A stretch of DNA of 64,000 nucleotides from the NCBI RefSeq assembly GCF_042432445.1, contig NZ_JBHLXE010000052.1, positions 1-64,000 of the forward strand. Reading direction: 5' to 3'. Positions within the stretch are counted from its first letter, which is position 1; every line of letters begins with the position of its first letter. Below the pieces are notes generated by a model. That model was not told the origin of the DNA and did no database searches. It was given only the letters and a program-made list of their open reading frames with translations. Source of the stretch: Thorsellia kenyensis (GTDB lineage Bacteria; Pseudomonadota; Gammaproteobacteria; Enterobacterales; Thorselliaceae). This document shows positions 1 through 9,775 of this stretch, in pieces. The translations under genes were made by a program, and so were the position numbers.

Positions 1-1200
1 CTTATTAAAAATAAACAAAGGAATGACAATAAAGAAAAAACCAAAAAGTATATTAATTTTTGTTGTACCACGTTTTATAAATTCAACTCTGTTTTCATTA
101 AATTCGGTTTCCTCTCTGGTAACTAAGGAATTTGTCTTGGAGGTGGAATTTTTTAAATTTTCATTTAGGGAAAACATAGATGCATATATTAAAAAGACAC
201 TCATTATAAAATAATAGCTAATGAAAAAATAATGACCCATGAGCCAGAGCCAATCCTCGACTTCAATTAATTCATTTTGTTTAACCTGGCTATACGTAAA
301 AATGCCCATAGACAAAAGTAGGATATTTGATAAAACTAAAAATATTAGAATTGCTTTGTTTAGCATAATCTTTTTAAAAAATAAAAATCGATCAGACAGA
401 AAAAAGCTTTGCATTAATATCGAAGTAAATACCACCATAATTACATAGCAAGCATTTATCAATCCCCCAAAAAGACCTGTATTTTCACTTGGCGGATTAA
501 TAAATCTAAGTAACGAAAAAGTTAAAATTAGCGCGAAAGGAAAAATAATTTGGTAAAGAGCAAGATTGATTCGCACAAGTTTAACTCTCAACCATGGACA
601 AATCTCAAGAAAAGCATGGATGAAAACAAATAATGTAATTAAAAGATTAGCGGCTCCCCGGAATTTAACAAAATTTTTTAATAATACATAGTAAATTAAA
701 AGAAATATTGATAAAACGAGAAGGTTTTGACTTACTTTTAATTTTAATTTTTCAGTATTGAGAAAAGGATTATCGCCTGCTGCCCAAACCTGAGCAAGTG
801 GCAGGAGAACCATTAGAATCAACAGGTTATAAATAATAAGAAGTTCCTTAAAACCCTCATGTAGGAACCAATCATTTTTATAATTGAACCCGCCGCCTAA
901 AACAAAATAATCAATTAAAAATAAAAATGCTGGAAGCAATAAAGTTTTAAGTAATATAAAGCGGTTTTTATTTGAACTTTTTGATGGTAACTGTAGGAGG
1001 ATAAGCCCAAGTATAGGGAAACCCAAATATAGCGCATTAAGTATTTGATAATTCAGTTTCTCAGAATTTATGAAATCTGTTACATATGTGTCTATGCTAT
1101 AAATGTCATCTAGCCACAAAAATAGAAAAAAACGAATTTCACTCAAAGAGTAGATCACAAAACTGAAAAAGGTGATAAAAAAAATAACAAATAGCTTCAT
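1..1200 (-). CDS. Polytopic membrane protein, C-terminus off the window edge
   Basis: Reading the minus strand from the ATG at 1200-1198 gives 400 codons open to base 1 with no stop, so the gene is cut by the window edge. The start MKLFVIFFITFFSFVIYSLS is preceded by an AGGAA ribosome binding site. The translation is strongly hydrophobic, with about eight to ten membrane-spanning stretches (for example residues 1-20, about 70-90 and 165-190) separated by short lysine/arginine-rich loops. I do not recognise the family. It could be a small-genome paralogue of the membrane protein at 62118-63341, which has the same general build, but I see no aligned motif. The coding call is strong because 1.2 kb without a stop is unlikely in such AT-rich DNA. 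Confidence 0.82.
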   Translation of the reverse strand, partial: MKLFVIFFITFFSFVIYSLSEIRFFLFLWLDDIYSIDTYVTDFINSEKLNYQILNALYLGFPILGLILLQLPSKSSNKNRFILLKTLLLPAFLFLIDYFVLGGGFNYKNDWFLHEGFKELLIIYNLLILMVLLPLAQVWAAGDNPFLNTEKLKLKVSQNLLVLSIFLLIYYVLLKNFVKFRGAANLLITLFVFIHAFLEICPWLRVKLVRINLALYQIIFPFALILTFSLLRFINPPSENTGLFGGLINACYVIMVVFTSILMQSFFLSDRFLFFKKIMLNKAILIFLVLSNILLLSMGIFTYSQVKQNELIEVEDWLWLMGHYFFISYYFIMSVFLIYASMFSLNENLKNSTSKTNSLVTREETEFNENRVEFIKRGTTKINILFGFFFIVIPLFIFNK

Positions 1201-1306
1201 AAATTTCCTAGCAAGTATATTTAAAAGAACACTTTCGCATAATATAGCAGCGCATTGAGGTTCTGATAGCTTTTTTTTATATATGTGGGCAATCACATGT
1301 TATTAT

Positions 1307-2660
1307 CAGGGGTGAATTAAACTTTTGTAAGCAAAATATCCATGTAAAATTATTCTCGAGCTAAATTAAATATGACCGATTCTCTAAAATTAATATCAAA
1401 TACAGCTTTCATCATTTTTGCTGTCATCGGTGCTTCTTTTTTCTTTTCAAGAAGAGGGGTTACTTGTAATAAATAGAGTGTCACTCTTCTCAGAAAAGCT
1501 AATTTTTTTGCTGCAATGCTATCTTGAACAGCGCTCTGATATTCTTTAAATGTTACGTCTAATATCCAGTATAACTAATTTTCTATCCCCCAGTGCATAC
1601 GAAGTATTTTAATTGCTTCTTCTGCTGTTATTACATTTGTGTTATTACATTTGTGCAAACATAATAAGATGTTGAATAAATTCCTGTTTTACATTTTACT
1701 TGTCGTTCTCTGACGATTGCAATCGCTATTTTAAGATGAGGCCATTTTTTCAATGATTTGTCACTTAACTTAATTGATAAAACGTATGCATCACGTTGTT
1801 CGTTTCTCCCATGTGCTGTACTTTCTTCTTTTGTCGCGCCTTGCTTTGGTTCGGATAGTGACCAAAGTTCTTGAAATTGTGCATCAATAGATTCATGCAA
1901 TTTACCTTGATTTGCTTTAATCTGAATCAGTGCTGTTGCTTTTTGCTTGGCTATGGTATTAATTGTTTCACTTTGGCAGTGTAATGCTTCTAAAGTAATC
2001 ACACATTCTCTTAAATTCAATGTGTTTAAAACATTCCTAACCATCTCATTTTTTTGACCTTTTCCAAGGCCCATTTCGGTACTCATTGTAACATCAAGGC
2101 CAATATATTGTACTGACACAAAGTTAAGAACTTCGCCACTGTGAGCTTGTAAAGCTCTTACATCTTTACCGTCAATAGCAATAATATTTTTTAAATTAAC
2201 GAACGTATTTTTTGAAGAGCTACTATCTTTATTATCAGTTGATTGTTGTTGTTCTTCTGGCGCGTCAGATTGATAGCTTTTGGCCCAGTTAACTAATAAT
2301 TCAATCAATGATTCAGGCTTTATCAATCTGATTATTATAGCAATATTTTGCCGATTAGGTATTCAATTTGCATAAGGAAAAAATTTTCTAAGCCAGGCTA
2401 TATTTGCATCACCGAAACGCGCTATCGAGTACCAATTATTATAGCCACATATAAAAGAGGCAATGACTAAAAAAGCGATTTCTGCGACAGGGTATTTTTT
2501 ATTAATGATCGAACTTGTTTCTTCAATATTGTCAAAAAGATTTGTAATTTCTATGGGTTCTCTTAAGTAAAATTATCTACTCTTTAAATCTGGAAAATGT
2601 CTAAGTGTCAAGAAGTATTATTTTACTGTTAGAGCATTCTGTTAAAGTCCTCACTAGTGC
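1307..2660 (-). mobile_element. Decayed ISAs1-family insertion sequence
   Basis: The segment is a divergent copy of the element at 59865-61223, in the opposite orientation. The end at about 1307 reads CAGGGGTGAATTAAA, close to the terminal repeat of the other copy. The outer end near 2660 is too decayed to place exactly, and no target duplication could be confirmed. The transposase inside has several inactivating changes, so the element should be unable to move on its own. Confidence 0.75.
1350..2554 (-). pseudogene. ISAs1-family (H-repeat type) transposase, inactivated
   Basis: This is the DDE transposase related to the E. coli H-repeat proteins; motifs IIAIDGKDVR, STEMGLGKGQ and ALIQIKANQGKLHESIDAQF are visible. 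Three defects are seen by comparison with the copy at 59973-61172. The start codon has become ATA (2554-2552). A glycine codon has become TGA upstream of the longest remaining open piece, which starts at 2326. A short duplication around 1640 (AATGTAATAACA-like) shifts the frame before the conserved C-terminal part. The original stop is still recognisable at 1350. The gene should be dead. Confidence 0.85.
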
Positions 2661-2725
2661 AGTTTCTTATTGTCACTAAATACGATTTAATAACGCAAGT
2701 TTACTTAACTTAAAAGGGCTAACTT

Positions 2726-3216
2726 ATGACTCAAAATACATACTCTTTAAAAGAAAAAGATCGTGCCTATGTTTTTGACAAATATTTTAGAATAGAAATC
2801 ACTCAAGTCACAGCTGTTAAGCAACTGTGAGTAAGTTACAGGCATCTTAAAAGACTTTTCATCAAATATAAAGAAAATGCATCGGTGGTATTGTATCGCA
2901 AAGTCGTGGCAAACCTTCTACTAGACAAGCTACTGCTGATACTGAAGCCAAGATTGTTGAGCGCATCAAGTTACAATACTCAGAGTTTGAACCGACATTG
3001 GCGAATGAATATTTAACTGAAAAAGATGGGTTACACTCAGCCGTGAAACAATCAGACAGATAATGATCCGCACTAACATCTGGAAAGCTAAACCAAAAAA
3101 AGACGAAACGAGTTCATTTGACTAGAACACCTAGGCCTGCTCGTGGTGAATTCGTTCAAATAGATGGTTCCCCTCATGATTGGTTTGAAAGCAGGGCTGA
3201 TCCATGCGCTATGTGA
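2726..3216 (+). pseudogene. ISNCY/IS1202-type transposase remnant
   Basis: Starting at the ATG at 2726, the reading SLKEKDRAYVFDK and RIEITQVTAVKQL resembles the N-terminal helix-turn-helix of ISNCY transposases. Further on, in shifted frames, come SRGKPSTRQATAD, QYSEFEPTLANEYLTEKDGL and RGEFVQIDGSPHDWFESRA, which match the start of the family's catalytic core in sequence and order. At least two frameshifts and several stops interrupt it, and the reading is lost near 3216, so the 3' half of the gene is missing. It is a degraded fragment only. Confidence 0.72.
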
Positions 3217-3381
3217 GATTTTTTTCATTTATAAGATTATGTGTTTTTAATTATGAGGGTGTTTAGTAAAGTAGATTTTTAATGATACGAGATCGGAATA
3301 ATAAGTTATCCATATTAAAAAAATGCTTAAAATAAGCCCTTAACTCAATGGCTATCTTGAGTGTTATAGAAAAATCTCTTC

Positions 3382-3424
3382 AAAAAGCCCTGTGCATCAA
3401 CTAAACAATGATGCATAAGGCTTT
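3382..3424 (-). terminator. Rho-independent terminator of the PTS operon
   Basis: Inverted arms AAAGCC..TGTGCATCA and TGATGCATA..GGCTTT enclose a 9-nt loop. On the minus strand the stem is followed by a run of T. It lies about 70 bp past the stop of the EIICB gene, as expected for the end of that operon. Confidence 0.7.
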
Positions 3425-3492
3425 ACTTTTGAGTCAATATTCAGATTGTATTTTAAAATTTCACTTAATTTTTAAACTCATTGAAATACTGA

Positions 3493-5079
3493 TTATTCGG
3501 CTTTCATAACTTCATCAACTGCAACACGGACCTGTGGTACTGTTAAACCTATTATGATCTGCAAATTTTGACCCGCCCTAACAACATTAACAGCACCATG
3601 CGCTTGAAAATATTCGTTACTTTCAACAACGGATAAGTCTTTGACTTTTACTCTCAATCTAGTAGCGCAATTTGTTAACAGTTCAATATTTTGTTTACCA
3701 CCTAAACCCGCAAGATACGCTCTAGCTTGCGACTCGTACTCATTGGTTTGTTTAGTCTTAATAGCATGATTATTACCCTTAGCATCTGGATTTTTAGCTT
3801 CCTCATACTCTTTTTTAGTATAAAGTTTAGCCTGGGTTTCACCTCTACCTGGAGTCAATATATTAAATTTGGTAATTAATGTTTTAAAGACTAAATAATA
3901 TATTAACGTGAAAGAGAGACCTACTCCGATTTGGATTAGATAAGTTCCATAGTGGTTAGGGCCTAAAGGCAGCCAATTCTGGAATATAAAATCGATTAGC
4001 CCTGTTTGGAAATTACCAGATACACCCAGTGAAAACGCAACAGTAGCCATAGTTGCAGATAAAAGTGCATGAATTAGAAATAGATAAGGGGCAATAAACA
4101 AGAATGTAAATTCTATAGGCTCAGTAATACCTGTTAGAATAGCCGTTAGGGTAGCACCTATAAGTAATCCAGCAACCATTTTTTTGTTTTCTGGTTTTGA
4201 TGTTTTGTATAAAGCAAAGGCTATACCCGTAGTCCCAAACACTTTGCCCATACCTGTTAGCATTAAACCACCTTGTGGGAATTGTTCACTTAACAGTGTT
4301 GGATTTGCAGCAAAGTTTTGAATATTTTGAATCCAAAATGCAACGGTACCACCATCGACAGCAACAGGACCAAAGAAAACTGGACCGTAGATAAAATGAT
4401 GTAAGCCTGTTGGGATTAATATACGCTCAAGGAAAGTAAATACCCAAACGCCCACAACCCCTGAACCGACTAAGAAATTTTGTAAATTACCAATACCTTG
4501 TTGTATTGTTGGCCAGGTTAAAGTGGCTATAATGCCCAATAACACAACAATTGGGAAAAGTACGATAACAACAAGTGGAGTTCCGGTAAAAACTGAAGCC
4601 CAAGTAGGTAAAACTTTATTAAAAAATCTATTGTGCGCCCAAACTGACACACTTGCGATTAGAATAGCCCCAACAAGGTTTGTATCAAGAGTTAATACTC
4701 CACCTATTGTTGTCAGCCCCGTTTCCCCTGCAACATATTTAATTCCTAAATCGGTTCCCCAAAACTCAAGAATCCCTCCGATCACATAATTAAATGTCAA
4801 ATAGGCAACTAATGTTGCGAGGACAGCCCTACCGGATGCCATTTTAGCAAGTGCTATAGGTAAACCTAAAGCAAATACTAGTGACATATTTGCAAATATG
4901 GCAAGTGATGCTTTTAATAGAATTGAAGCAACTTTAAACCAAGTAGATTCTGGTGTGGCAAAAGGAAATATGCTCGTATTTAATAAAACAACAGATAATC
5001 CTAATAATATCCCTGCTGCAGGAAACAGTAATACGGGGACAAACATGGCTGCCCCAAAACGTTGAATAATATCTTTCAT
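3493..5079 (-). CDS. aglA: Alpha-glucoside PTS transporter subunit EIICB
   Basis: This is a membrane permease of the sugar phosphotransferase system, which takes up alpha-glucosides (maltose-type disaccharides) and phosphorylates them at C6 on entry. Residues 1 to about 400 form the EIIC domain with many membrane helices, including the GITEPIEFTFLFIAP signature of the glucose/maltose EIIC family. Residues about 450-528 form the EIIB domain with LLTNCATRLRV, where Cys471 is the expected phosphocysteine. There is no EIIA domain, so a separate EIIA(Glc)-type protein must supply phosphate. The next gene upstream in the operon is a GH4 6-phospho-alpha-glucosidase, 22 bp away, which identifies the substrate class. 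This matches the Klebsiella AglA/Fusobacterium MalB type; the exact sugar is inferred. Confidence 0.9.
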   Translation of the reverse strand: MKDIIQRFGAAMFVPVLLFPAAGILLGLSVVLLNTSIFPFATPESTWFKVASILLKASLAIFANMSLVFALGLPIALAKMASGRAVLATLVAYLTFNYVIGGILEFWGTDLGIKYVAGETGLTTIGGVLTLDTNLVGAILIASVSVWAHNRFFNKVLPTWASVFTGTPLVVIVLFPIVVLLGIIATLTWPTIQQGIGNLQNFLVGSGVVGVWVFTFLERILIPTGLHHFIYGPVFFGPVAVDGGTVAFWIQNIQNFAANPTLLSEQFPQGGLMLTGMGKVFGTTGIAFALYKTSKPENKKMVAGLLIGATLTAILTGITEPIEFTFLFIAPYLFLIHALLSATMATVAFSLGVSGNFQTGLIDFIFQNWLPLGPNHYGTYLIQIGVGLSFTLIYYLVFKTLITKFNILTPGRGETQAKLYTKKEYEEAKNPDAKGNNHAIKTKQTNEYESQARAYLAGLGGKQNIELLTNCATRLRVKVKDLSVVESNEYFQAHGAVNVVRAGQNLQIIIGLTVPQVRVAVDEVMKAE

Positions 5080-5101
5080 ATTAACCTCAATGTTAATTTT
5101 T

Positions 5102-6430
5102 TTATTTAAATTGTGGTAGATAACGTTGATTTTCTATTAATAGATCTTCAACAATCGCTTTTGCTTTTGGGACATCTATAACTGTTCTGTTTAAAGTCAA
5201 TGCATTCACTAATTTTTGACGACTTCCTTCAAACCAAGCATCAACGACTAATTTTTCGTAGCCTAATTGAGATTCGATCATTGCTTTTTGAAAAGTAGGA
5301 ATGGTTCCAACTGCAAATGCCTTAGGACCATCATTTGTGATAGCGCAAGGTACTTCGACCATGGCATCAGCCTGGAGATTTGAAATAATGCCGTTATTTG
5401 GAACAATAACGAGATAAATATCTTTTTTATTATAAGCTAAAGAAGCTGCTACTCTTATCATGTAGCGACCATGAATGTCAGCATGTAAATTTTCATTTGC
5501 CGTAGTACCAGAGGCAATTATACGATTAGCTAAATCAAATACACGTTTTTCTCTTCCATTTATGACCTGTCTTGCTCTTGTATTATTGATATCTTCTTTA
5601 GAAACCATTTTTTCTGGATATAGATAGTATTGAAGATATGTATTAGGGAGGAACTCTGGGTTATCAGCAAGCATAGTTCTCATGTTGTCAAATGTAGCTT
5701 GCCACGATGGATCGTTTGCAATTTCATTATCGACTGCTTTAATACCCTCACCTAAAATGGTTGCTTTCAATTGAGCAGTTAAATCTTCACCCTGTTTATT
5801 TTTAATAGCGGTAAACCAGCCATAATGATTCAATCCGAAATATTCGGGTACTAGATCCCAAATTTCACATCCTAAAATTTTTGCATAACTCACCATAATT
5901 GCAGCTGGCATGTCACAAATATTTAAAATACGTTTGTCATTTGGAAATTCACGATTTAGCGCTTCAGCAACAATCGCAGCTGGATTTGTATAATTTAAAA
6001 TCCAAGCATCTTTAGTGTAACTTCTAATTTCATTGACTAGAGTAATCATGTCACCAATCGAACGAAGACCATAAGCCATTCCACCTGGCCCACAAGTTTC
6101 CTGACCAACACAACCATGCTTCAATGGAATTTGTTCATCTTTTTCACGCGCAACTAAACCGCCAGTACGAATTTGAATAAAGAAGAAATCAGCATTTTCA
6201 AATGCGACTTTTTTATCCGTTGTATAGGTAAATTTAGTCACTTCAGGGTATTTTTCTCTTAACAGGACCTCTGTTGCTTTTGCGTTTAAAGCTTGTCTTT
6301 GCTCATCAATGTCATAAAAAACAATTTCTGATAAAGGAAAATTTTCTTTTTCAGCGATTAAGCTATTCATCATACCTAGCGTATAGGTACTTCCTGCGCC
6401 AACTATTGTTAATTTTTGTCTTTTCATCAT
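5102..6430 (-). CDS. aglB: 6-phospho-alpha-glucosidase, glycoside hydrolase family 4
   Basis: This cytoplasmic NAD(+)- and metal-dependent enzyme splits phosphorylated alpha-glucosides delivered by the neighbouring PTS. The N-terminal Rossmann motif is IVGAGSTYTLGMM. The ICDMP motif (Cys172) and GLNHYGW (His202) give the metal ligands expected in GH4. CDMP rather than CNVP/CEVP is what separates 6-phospho-alpha- from 6-phospho-beta-glucosidases. The 442-residue length equals the family norm. Two ATGs in tandem open the gene behind GGGAG, and either may be used. It is the first gene of a two-gene operon, divergent from a GntR regulator. Confidence 0.93.
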   Translation of the reverse strand: MMKRQKLTIVGAGSTYTLGMMNSLIAEKENFPLSEIVFYDIDEQRQALNAKATEVLLREKYPEVTKFTYTTDKKVAFENADFFFIQIRTGGLVAREKDEQIPLKHGCVGQETCGPGGMAYGLRSIGDMITLVNEIRSYTKDAWILNYTNPAAIVAEALNREFPNDKRILNICDMPAAIMVSYAKILGCEIWDLVPEYFGLNHYGWFTAIKNKQGEDLTAQLKATILGEGIKAVDNEIANDPSWQATFDNMRTMLADNPEFLPNTYLQYYLYPEKMVSKEDINNTRARQVINGREKRVFDLANRIIASGTTANENLHADIHGRYMIRVAASLAYNKKDIYLVIVPNNGIISNLQADAMVEVPCAITNDGPKAFAVGTIPTFQKAMIESQLGYEKLVVDAWFEGSRQKLVNALTLNRTVIDVPKAKAIVEDLLIENQRYLPQFK

Positions 6431-6463
6431 TTACTCCCGATTATTTCAATTTTTAAATTATGG

Positions 6464-6522
6464 ATAACTAATAACTAATAACTAATAACTAATAACTAAT
6501 AACTAATAACTAATAACTAATA
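6464..6522. repeat. 7-bp tandem repeat (ATAACTA, about 8.4 copies)
   Basis: Eight perfect copies of ATAACTA and a partial ninth lie just upstream of aglB, between it and the promoter region shared with the GntR gene. Copy number could vary by slippage and would change the spacing between promoter and aglB. Confidence 0.95.
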
Positions 6523-6724
6523 TATTTTAGATTTTTTTACTCCCTTAACTCATCACTTTAATATTACATTAATAGTATATGTTATATATATGTAATACGT
6601 AAATTATATATAGTTATTAATTGTGATGTCTCTCACAAAATTTGGTATAATTAAAACCAGCAATTAAAACTTTCACAGCAATACTGTATTTTTTATTTTT
6701 AAACAGATTAGACTAAGGTGAATT
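6523..6724. promoter_or_regulatory. Divergent promoter region of aglBA and its GntR regulator
   Basis: The intergenic stretch is extremely AT-rich, with imperfect dyads such as TATATGTTATATATATG near 6577 and several TATAAT-like boxes (for example TATAATTA near 6646). The divergent arrangement places operators for the GntR protein here. I could not single out one operator with certainty. Confidence 0.45.
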
Positions 6725-7474
6725 ATGTCCTTTGACATACAAGAGAGTCACACGCCTAAAGGCCCAAAATATATAGAAATTGCAGAAGATCTGCATATGA
6801 AAATTCGTACAGGTGTTTATCCCCCTGGCGCTATTTTGCCTAAAGAGAGTGATTTAGAAATCATTTATCAAGTCAGTCGAATCACAATAAGAAAGGCAAT
6901 GCAGCTATTGAATGACTGGCACCTTATTAGCCGCAAACGTGGAAGTGGTACTTTTGTCAGAAAAGATAATGCTGAACATAATGCGTTTGAATTAACAGGT
7001 TTTGTTGAAGAAATATCTAATCAGGGCAAATTGCCTAGTTCAAAAATACTTGCCTTTGAACTCATTGACGCAGACAGCATAGTGGCTGAAAAATTGCAAA
7101 TCACTAAAGGCGTTCAAATCTATAAAGTGAAAAGATTGCGATTAATAGATAATTTACCGGAAGTGTTAGAAATAACTTATATGCCGTTCTCTTTTTTTCC
7201 CGATCTAAGTATTGAAGTAATGATGAACAGCAAATATGAATATATTGAAAAAATTAAGGGATTAACAATCGATTCCTCTAGGCAGATTGTAAGAGCTGTC
7301 TTATTGGAAAAAGATCTTGCTGAAATTTTAGATGTAGATCCTCTGTTACCTGTTATAAGAGTGGATTCAGTAGGGAAATTAAATAATAGCGTAATTTTTG
7401 AATATTCAATTCATTATTTTAAAGGTGAACAATATGAGTTTGCCTTTTCGGCAAAAAGAAAAAATAAAGCTTAG
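6725..7474 (+). CDS. GntR-family regulator with UTRA sensor domain
   Basis: Residues about 15-78 form the winged helix of GntR regulators (KYIEIAEDLHMKIRTGVYPP, then LEIIYQVSRITIRKAMQLL and a wing ending RKRGSGTFVR). Residues about 95-240 fit the UTRA effector-binding domain of the HutC/TreR/NagR branch, which usually senses a phosphorylated sugar. The gene diverges from aglBA, so it most likely controls that operon, with a phospho-alpha-glucoside as the probable inducer (inference). The start is supported by AAGGTG 7 bp upstream. Length of 249 residues is normal. Confidence 0.88.
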   Translation: MSFDIQESHTPKGPKYIEIAEDLHMKIRTGVYPPGAILPKESDLEIIYQVSRITIRKAMQLLNDWHLISRKRGSGTFVRKDNAEHNAFELTGFVEEISNQGKLPSSKILAFELIDADSIVAEKLQITKGVQIYKVKRLRLIDNLPEVLEITYMPFSFFPDLSIEVMMNSKYEYIEKIKGLTIDSSRQIVRAVLLEKDLAEILDVDPLLPVIRVDSVGKLNNSVIFEYSIHYFKGEQYEFAFSAKRKNKA

Positions 7475-7976
7475 GTCCCTATTGTATTCTGTTTTTTTAA
7501 ATACTTATTCGCTTGAAATACATAGTCAAACCTACTGACACATTTTGAATAAAATCAGCCTTTTTTGCCCTCCGAACTATTATTTTAATTTGGCGAATAC
7601 CATAAAAATGGATTGATTATCCTATTGTCCCTTTAACACCCACTATTGCGTTTTTTCAAAATAAGATCAGTGGTTTTCTATGTAAAAATAGTTTGATTAT
7701 TAGACCTAAGTTTAGAATAAAATCCAATGGATCCAGTTAATGTTAAAAAAATAAATATCAGCTTTGACTTGATGAACTATTAAAATTGTTTTGCTGGGTG
7801 TTGAATTACTATTAAAACTATTTTAGTAGTTTGTTAGATATTTAGAAGTGATTTAAAGAACGTTTTATACTACTTTTCATACAACTTTTAATACTACGTT
7901 TTATAATGCCCTGTAACAGTAAAAAACTTACAGAGCTTAGATATTACTTACAATTCTGTATAGGTAACTTGAAAAG
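7475..7976. other. Intergenic, no gene recognised
   Basis: About 500 bp of AT-rich sequence between convergent genes. Both strands carry frequent stops, and I saw no RNA gene or convincing terminator. Confidence 0.6.
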
Positions 7977-8957
7977 TTATTCTAGAATTTTTACTGCTTC
8001 AGAAATTAATTCTTCACTCAAAGTAACCGATTGCTCCAAAGCTGCTTTTTTGTTAAGAATCAATTCCAATTTATCCGCTTTTTCAATAGGTAACTCGCCT
8101 GGTTTTTCACCACGAAGAATTTTAGCGACTAATTTACCTGACTGCTTACCATGCTCATAGTAATTAATTCCATATGCAGCAATCGCACCACGTGTCACAC
8201 TGTCTGCATCCGCAGCAACAAGTGGAATATCCGCCTCATTACCTACTTTCACCAACGACTCATAGGCAGAAACAACATTATTATCCGTGCTGGTGTAAAT
8301 AACATCAGCTTTACCTACAAGGCTTTGAGCTGCTGGACCGACATCAACCGTTTTAGGTGCGGCAGCTTCTACAAGAGACAAGCCATGATTAGGTAACAAT
8401 TTCCGCATTTTTTCGACCACAATAGCTGAGTTTGCCTCGCTTGGATTATAGACTATACCTACTGTTTTAGCACTGGGGGCAATACGTTTTATCAATTGAA
8501 TCTGTTTTTCGGTATCAAGTTCATCCGTTACACCAGTGATATTAGTACCAGAAGCACCTAAAGCGGGAACTAACTGCGCGGCAACCGGATCGGTGATCCC
8601 AGAAAAGACTATAGGAATATCTTTTGTTACTGCTGCTGTTGCTTGAGCTGATGGGGTAGCTATAGGAACAATCACATTAGGATTATCACCTACAAATTTT
8701 CTAGCTATTTGTGCTGCTGTTCCTGTATTACCCTGGGCTGATTGGTACTCCCAAGTTAGGTTTTTACCTTCTTCAAAACCTTCTTCTTTAAGCTGATCTT
8801 TTACGCCATCTCGAATACTATTCAAGGCGGGATGATCTACAATAGCGGTTACAGATACCGCGTAATTTTCAGCAGCCAGAGAAAAAAGAGGAGTAAAAAG
8901 CAAGGCAGTAATAAGAGTTCTTAATGTATACGTAGATTTAGTTTGAAATTTAAGCAT
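7977..8957 (-). CDS. TrpX-like ABC substrate-binding protein (paralogue 1)
   Basis: This is a periplasmic binding protein of the ABC_sub_bind family (Pfam PF04392, TrpX type), whose members bind aromatic amino acids or related small molecules. The signal peptide is LITALLFTPLFSLAAENYAV, with cleavage likely after SLAA. Family motifs include SAQGNTGTAAQIARKFVGD, GITDPVAAQLVP and VGIVYNPSEANS. A 60-70% similar paralogue lies about 0.8 kb upstream on the same strand. No permease or ATPase gene is adjacent, so partners must lie elsewhere or the protein works with another system. The ligand is unknown. Confidence 0.88.
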   Translation of the reverse strand: MLKFQTKSTYTLRTLITALLFTPLFSLAAENYAVSVTAIVDHPALNSIRDGVKDQLKEEGFEEGKNLTWEYQSAQGNTGTAAQIARKFVGDNPNVIVPIATPSAQATAAVTKDIPIVFSGITDPVAAQLVPALGASGTNITGVTDELDTEKQIQLIKRIAPSAKTVGIVYNPSEANSAIVVEKMRKLLPNHGLSLVEAAAPKTVDVGPAAQSLVGKADVIYTSTDNNVVSAYESLVKVGNEADIPLVAADADSVTRGAIAAYGINYYEHGKQSGKLVAKILRGEKPGELPIEKADKLELILNKKAALEQSVTLSEELISEAVKILE

Positions 8958-9724
8958 TAGGTATTCCTTAAGTCATGGGGGATATATTATAAGAATAATA
9001 ATTAGTGTACTATTTAACTAGTATATAGGTGCAGCAATGTAAAATCAATCCTTTTTAAGAAAACACACACTTCATTAAGCCTCATCATTAAACATAGTGC
9101 CAAATACAATAAAACGTCTCTCCAAGAGTATTAAGATATCTTTCAGTTTATCACGTTGAAAAATAGATAAGGTTTATTGTAAATGAACACATTTTTATTA
9201 TTTTAAAACAAACACTTCTCATTTTTTTATAGCGGTTAAATCTATTTAATAAACAAGTTCATTAAATCATCATATTTTACTCTCAACGTTAGACTAAAGC
9301 TGAAGTAGGTACATATTAACTGTGGCGCTTTGTTAATACAAAACGGCGAGTGCAGTCAGTTTCTCTATCATTTCAACACTTAATGGCGGGATTGCTCCAT
9401 AGGCTAAGAAGCGATCCCACTTCTCAAACATAAGTATTATAATAATTATAAAGGCATTTTTTTGCTGCTACATTTAGCATTTTTCTTTGATCTACCTATC
9501 TCCTCAGCAATTTTGATTTCAATAAGGATAAGGATATACTGAAGTCACTTCAAATTGTAGGTGCTGATATTCTTCCGACGCATATTGAGTGGGGTTTAGT
9601 CATGCCAAAACCTGCAGCTTGATTTGCATTAAGCATATAGTTAAGTCTTACAAAAAGAGGCTGGCACAACAAAAAAGGGAAAAATATGTTCTTTTGGGGT
9701 ATTAGGGAAGAAAAATATCTTAGG
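8958..9724. other. Intergenic between the two binding-protein genes, possible debris
   Basis: No intact gene. Short open pieces stand out: on the minus strand near 9310-9430 a reading FEKWDRFLAYGAIPPLSVE, and on the plus strand near 9540-9620 a reading SLQIVGADILPTHIEWG. They look like fragments of lost genes, but I cannot name them. Confidence 0.4.
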
Positions 9725-9761
9725 GAAAAAAGTTAAATCTCGCCTTTAGGTAAGATTTAAC
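9725..9761 (-). terminator. Rho-independent terminator of binding-protein paralogue 2
   Basis: A perfect 9-bp stem GTTAAATCT/AGATTTAAC (9732-9740 and 9753-9761) is followed by TTTTTT on the minus strand, 15 bp after the stop of the gene ending at 9776. Confidence 0.85.
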
Positions 9762-9775
9762 TTTCTTATATATAA

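Noticed and set aside
23..448. Two short plus-strand frames at the left edge
   Set aside because: They are complements of the membrane protein gene read leftward from 1200, which explains the lack of stops there.
6464..6522. CRISPR-like array
   Set aside because: Units are 7 bp with no spacers; it is a simple tandem repeat. No CRISPR array or cas gene was seen in the window.
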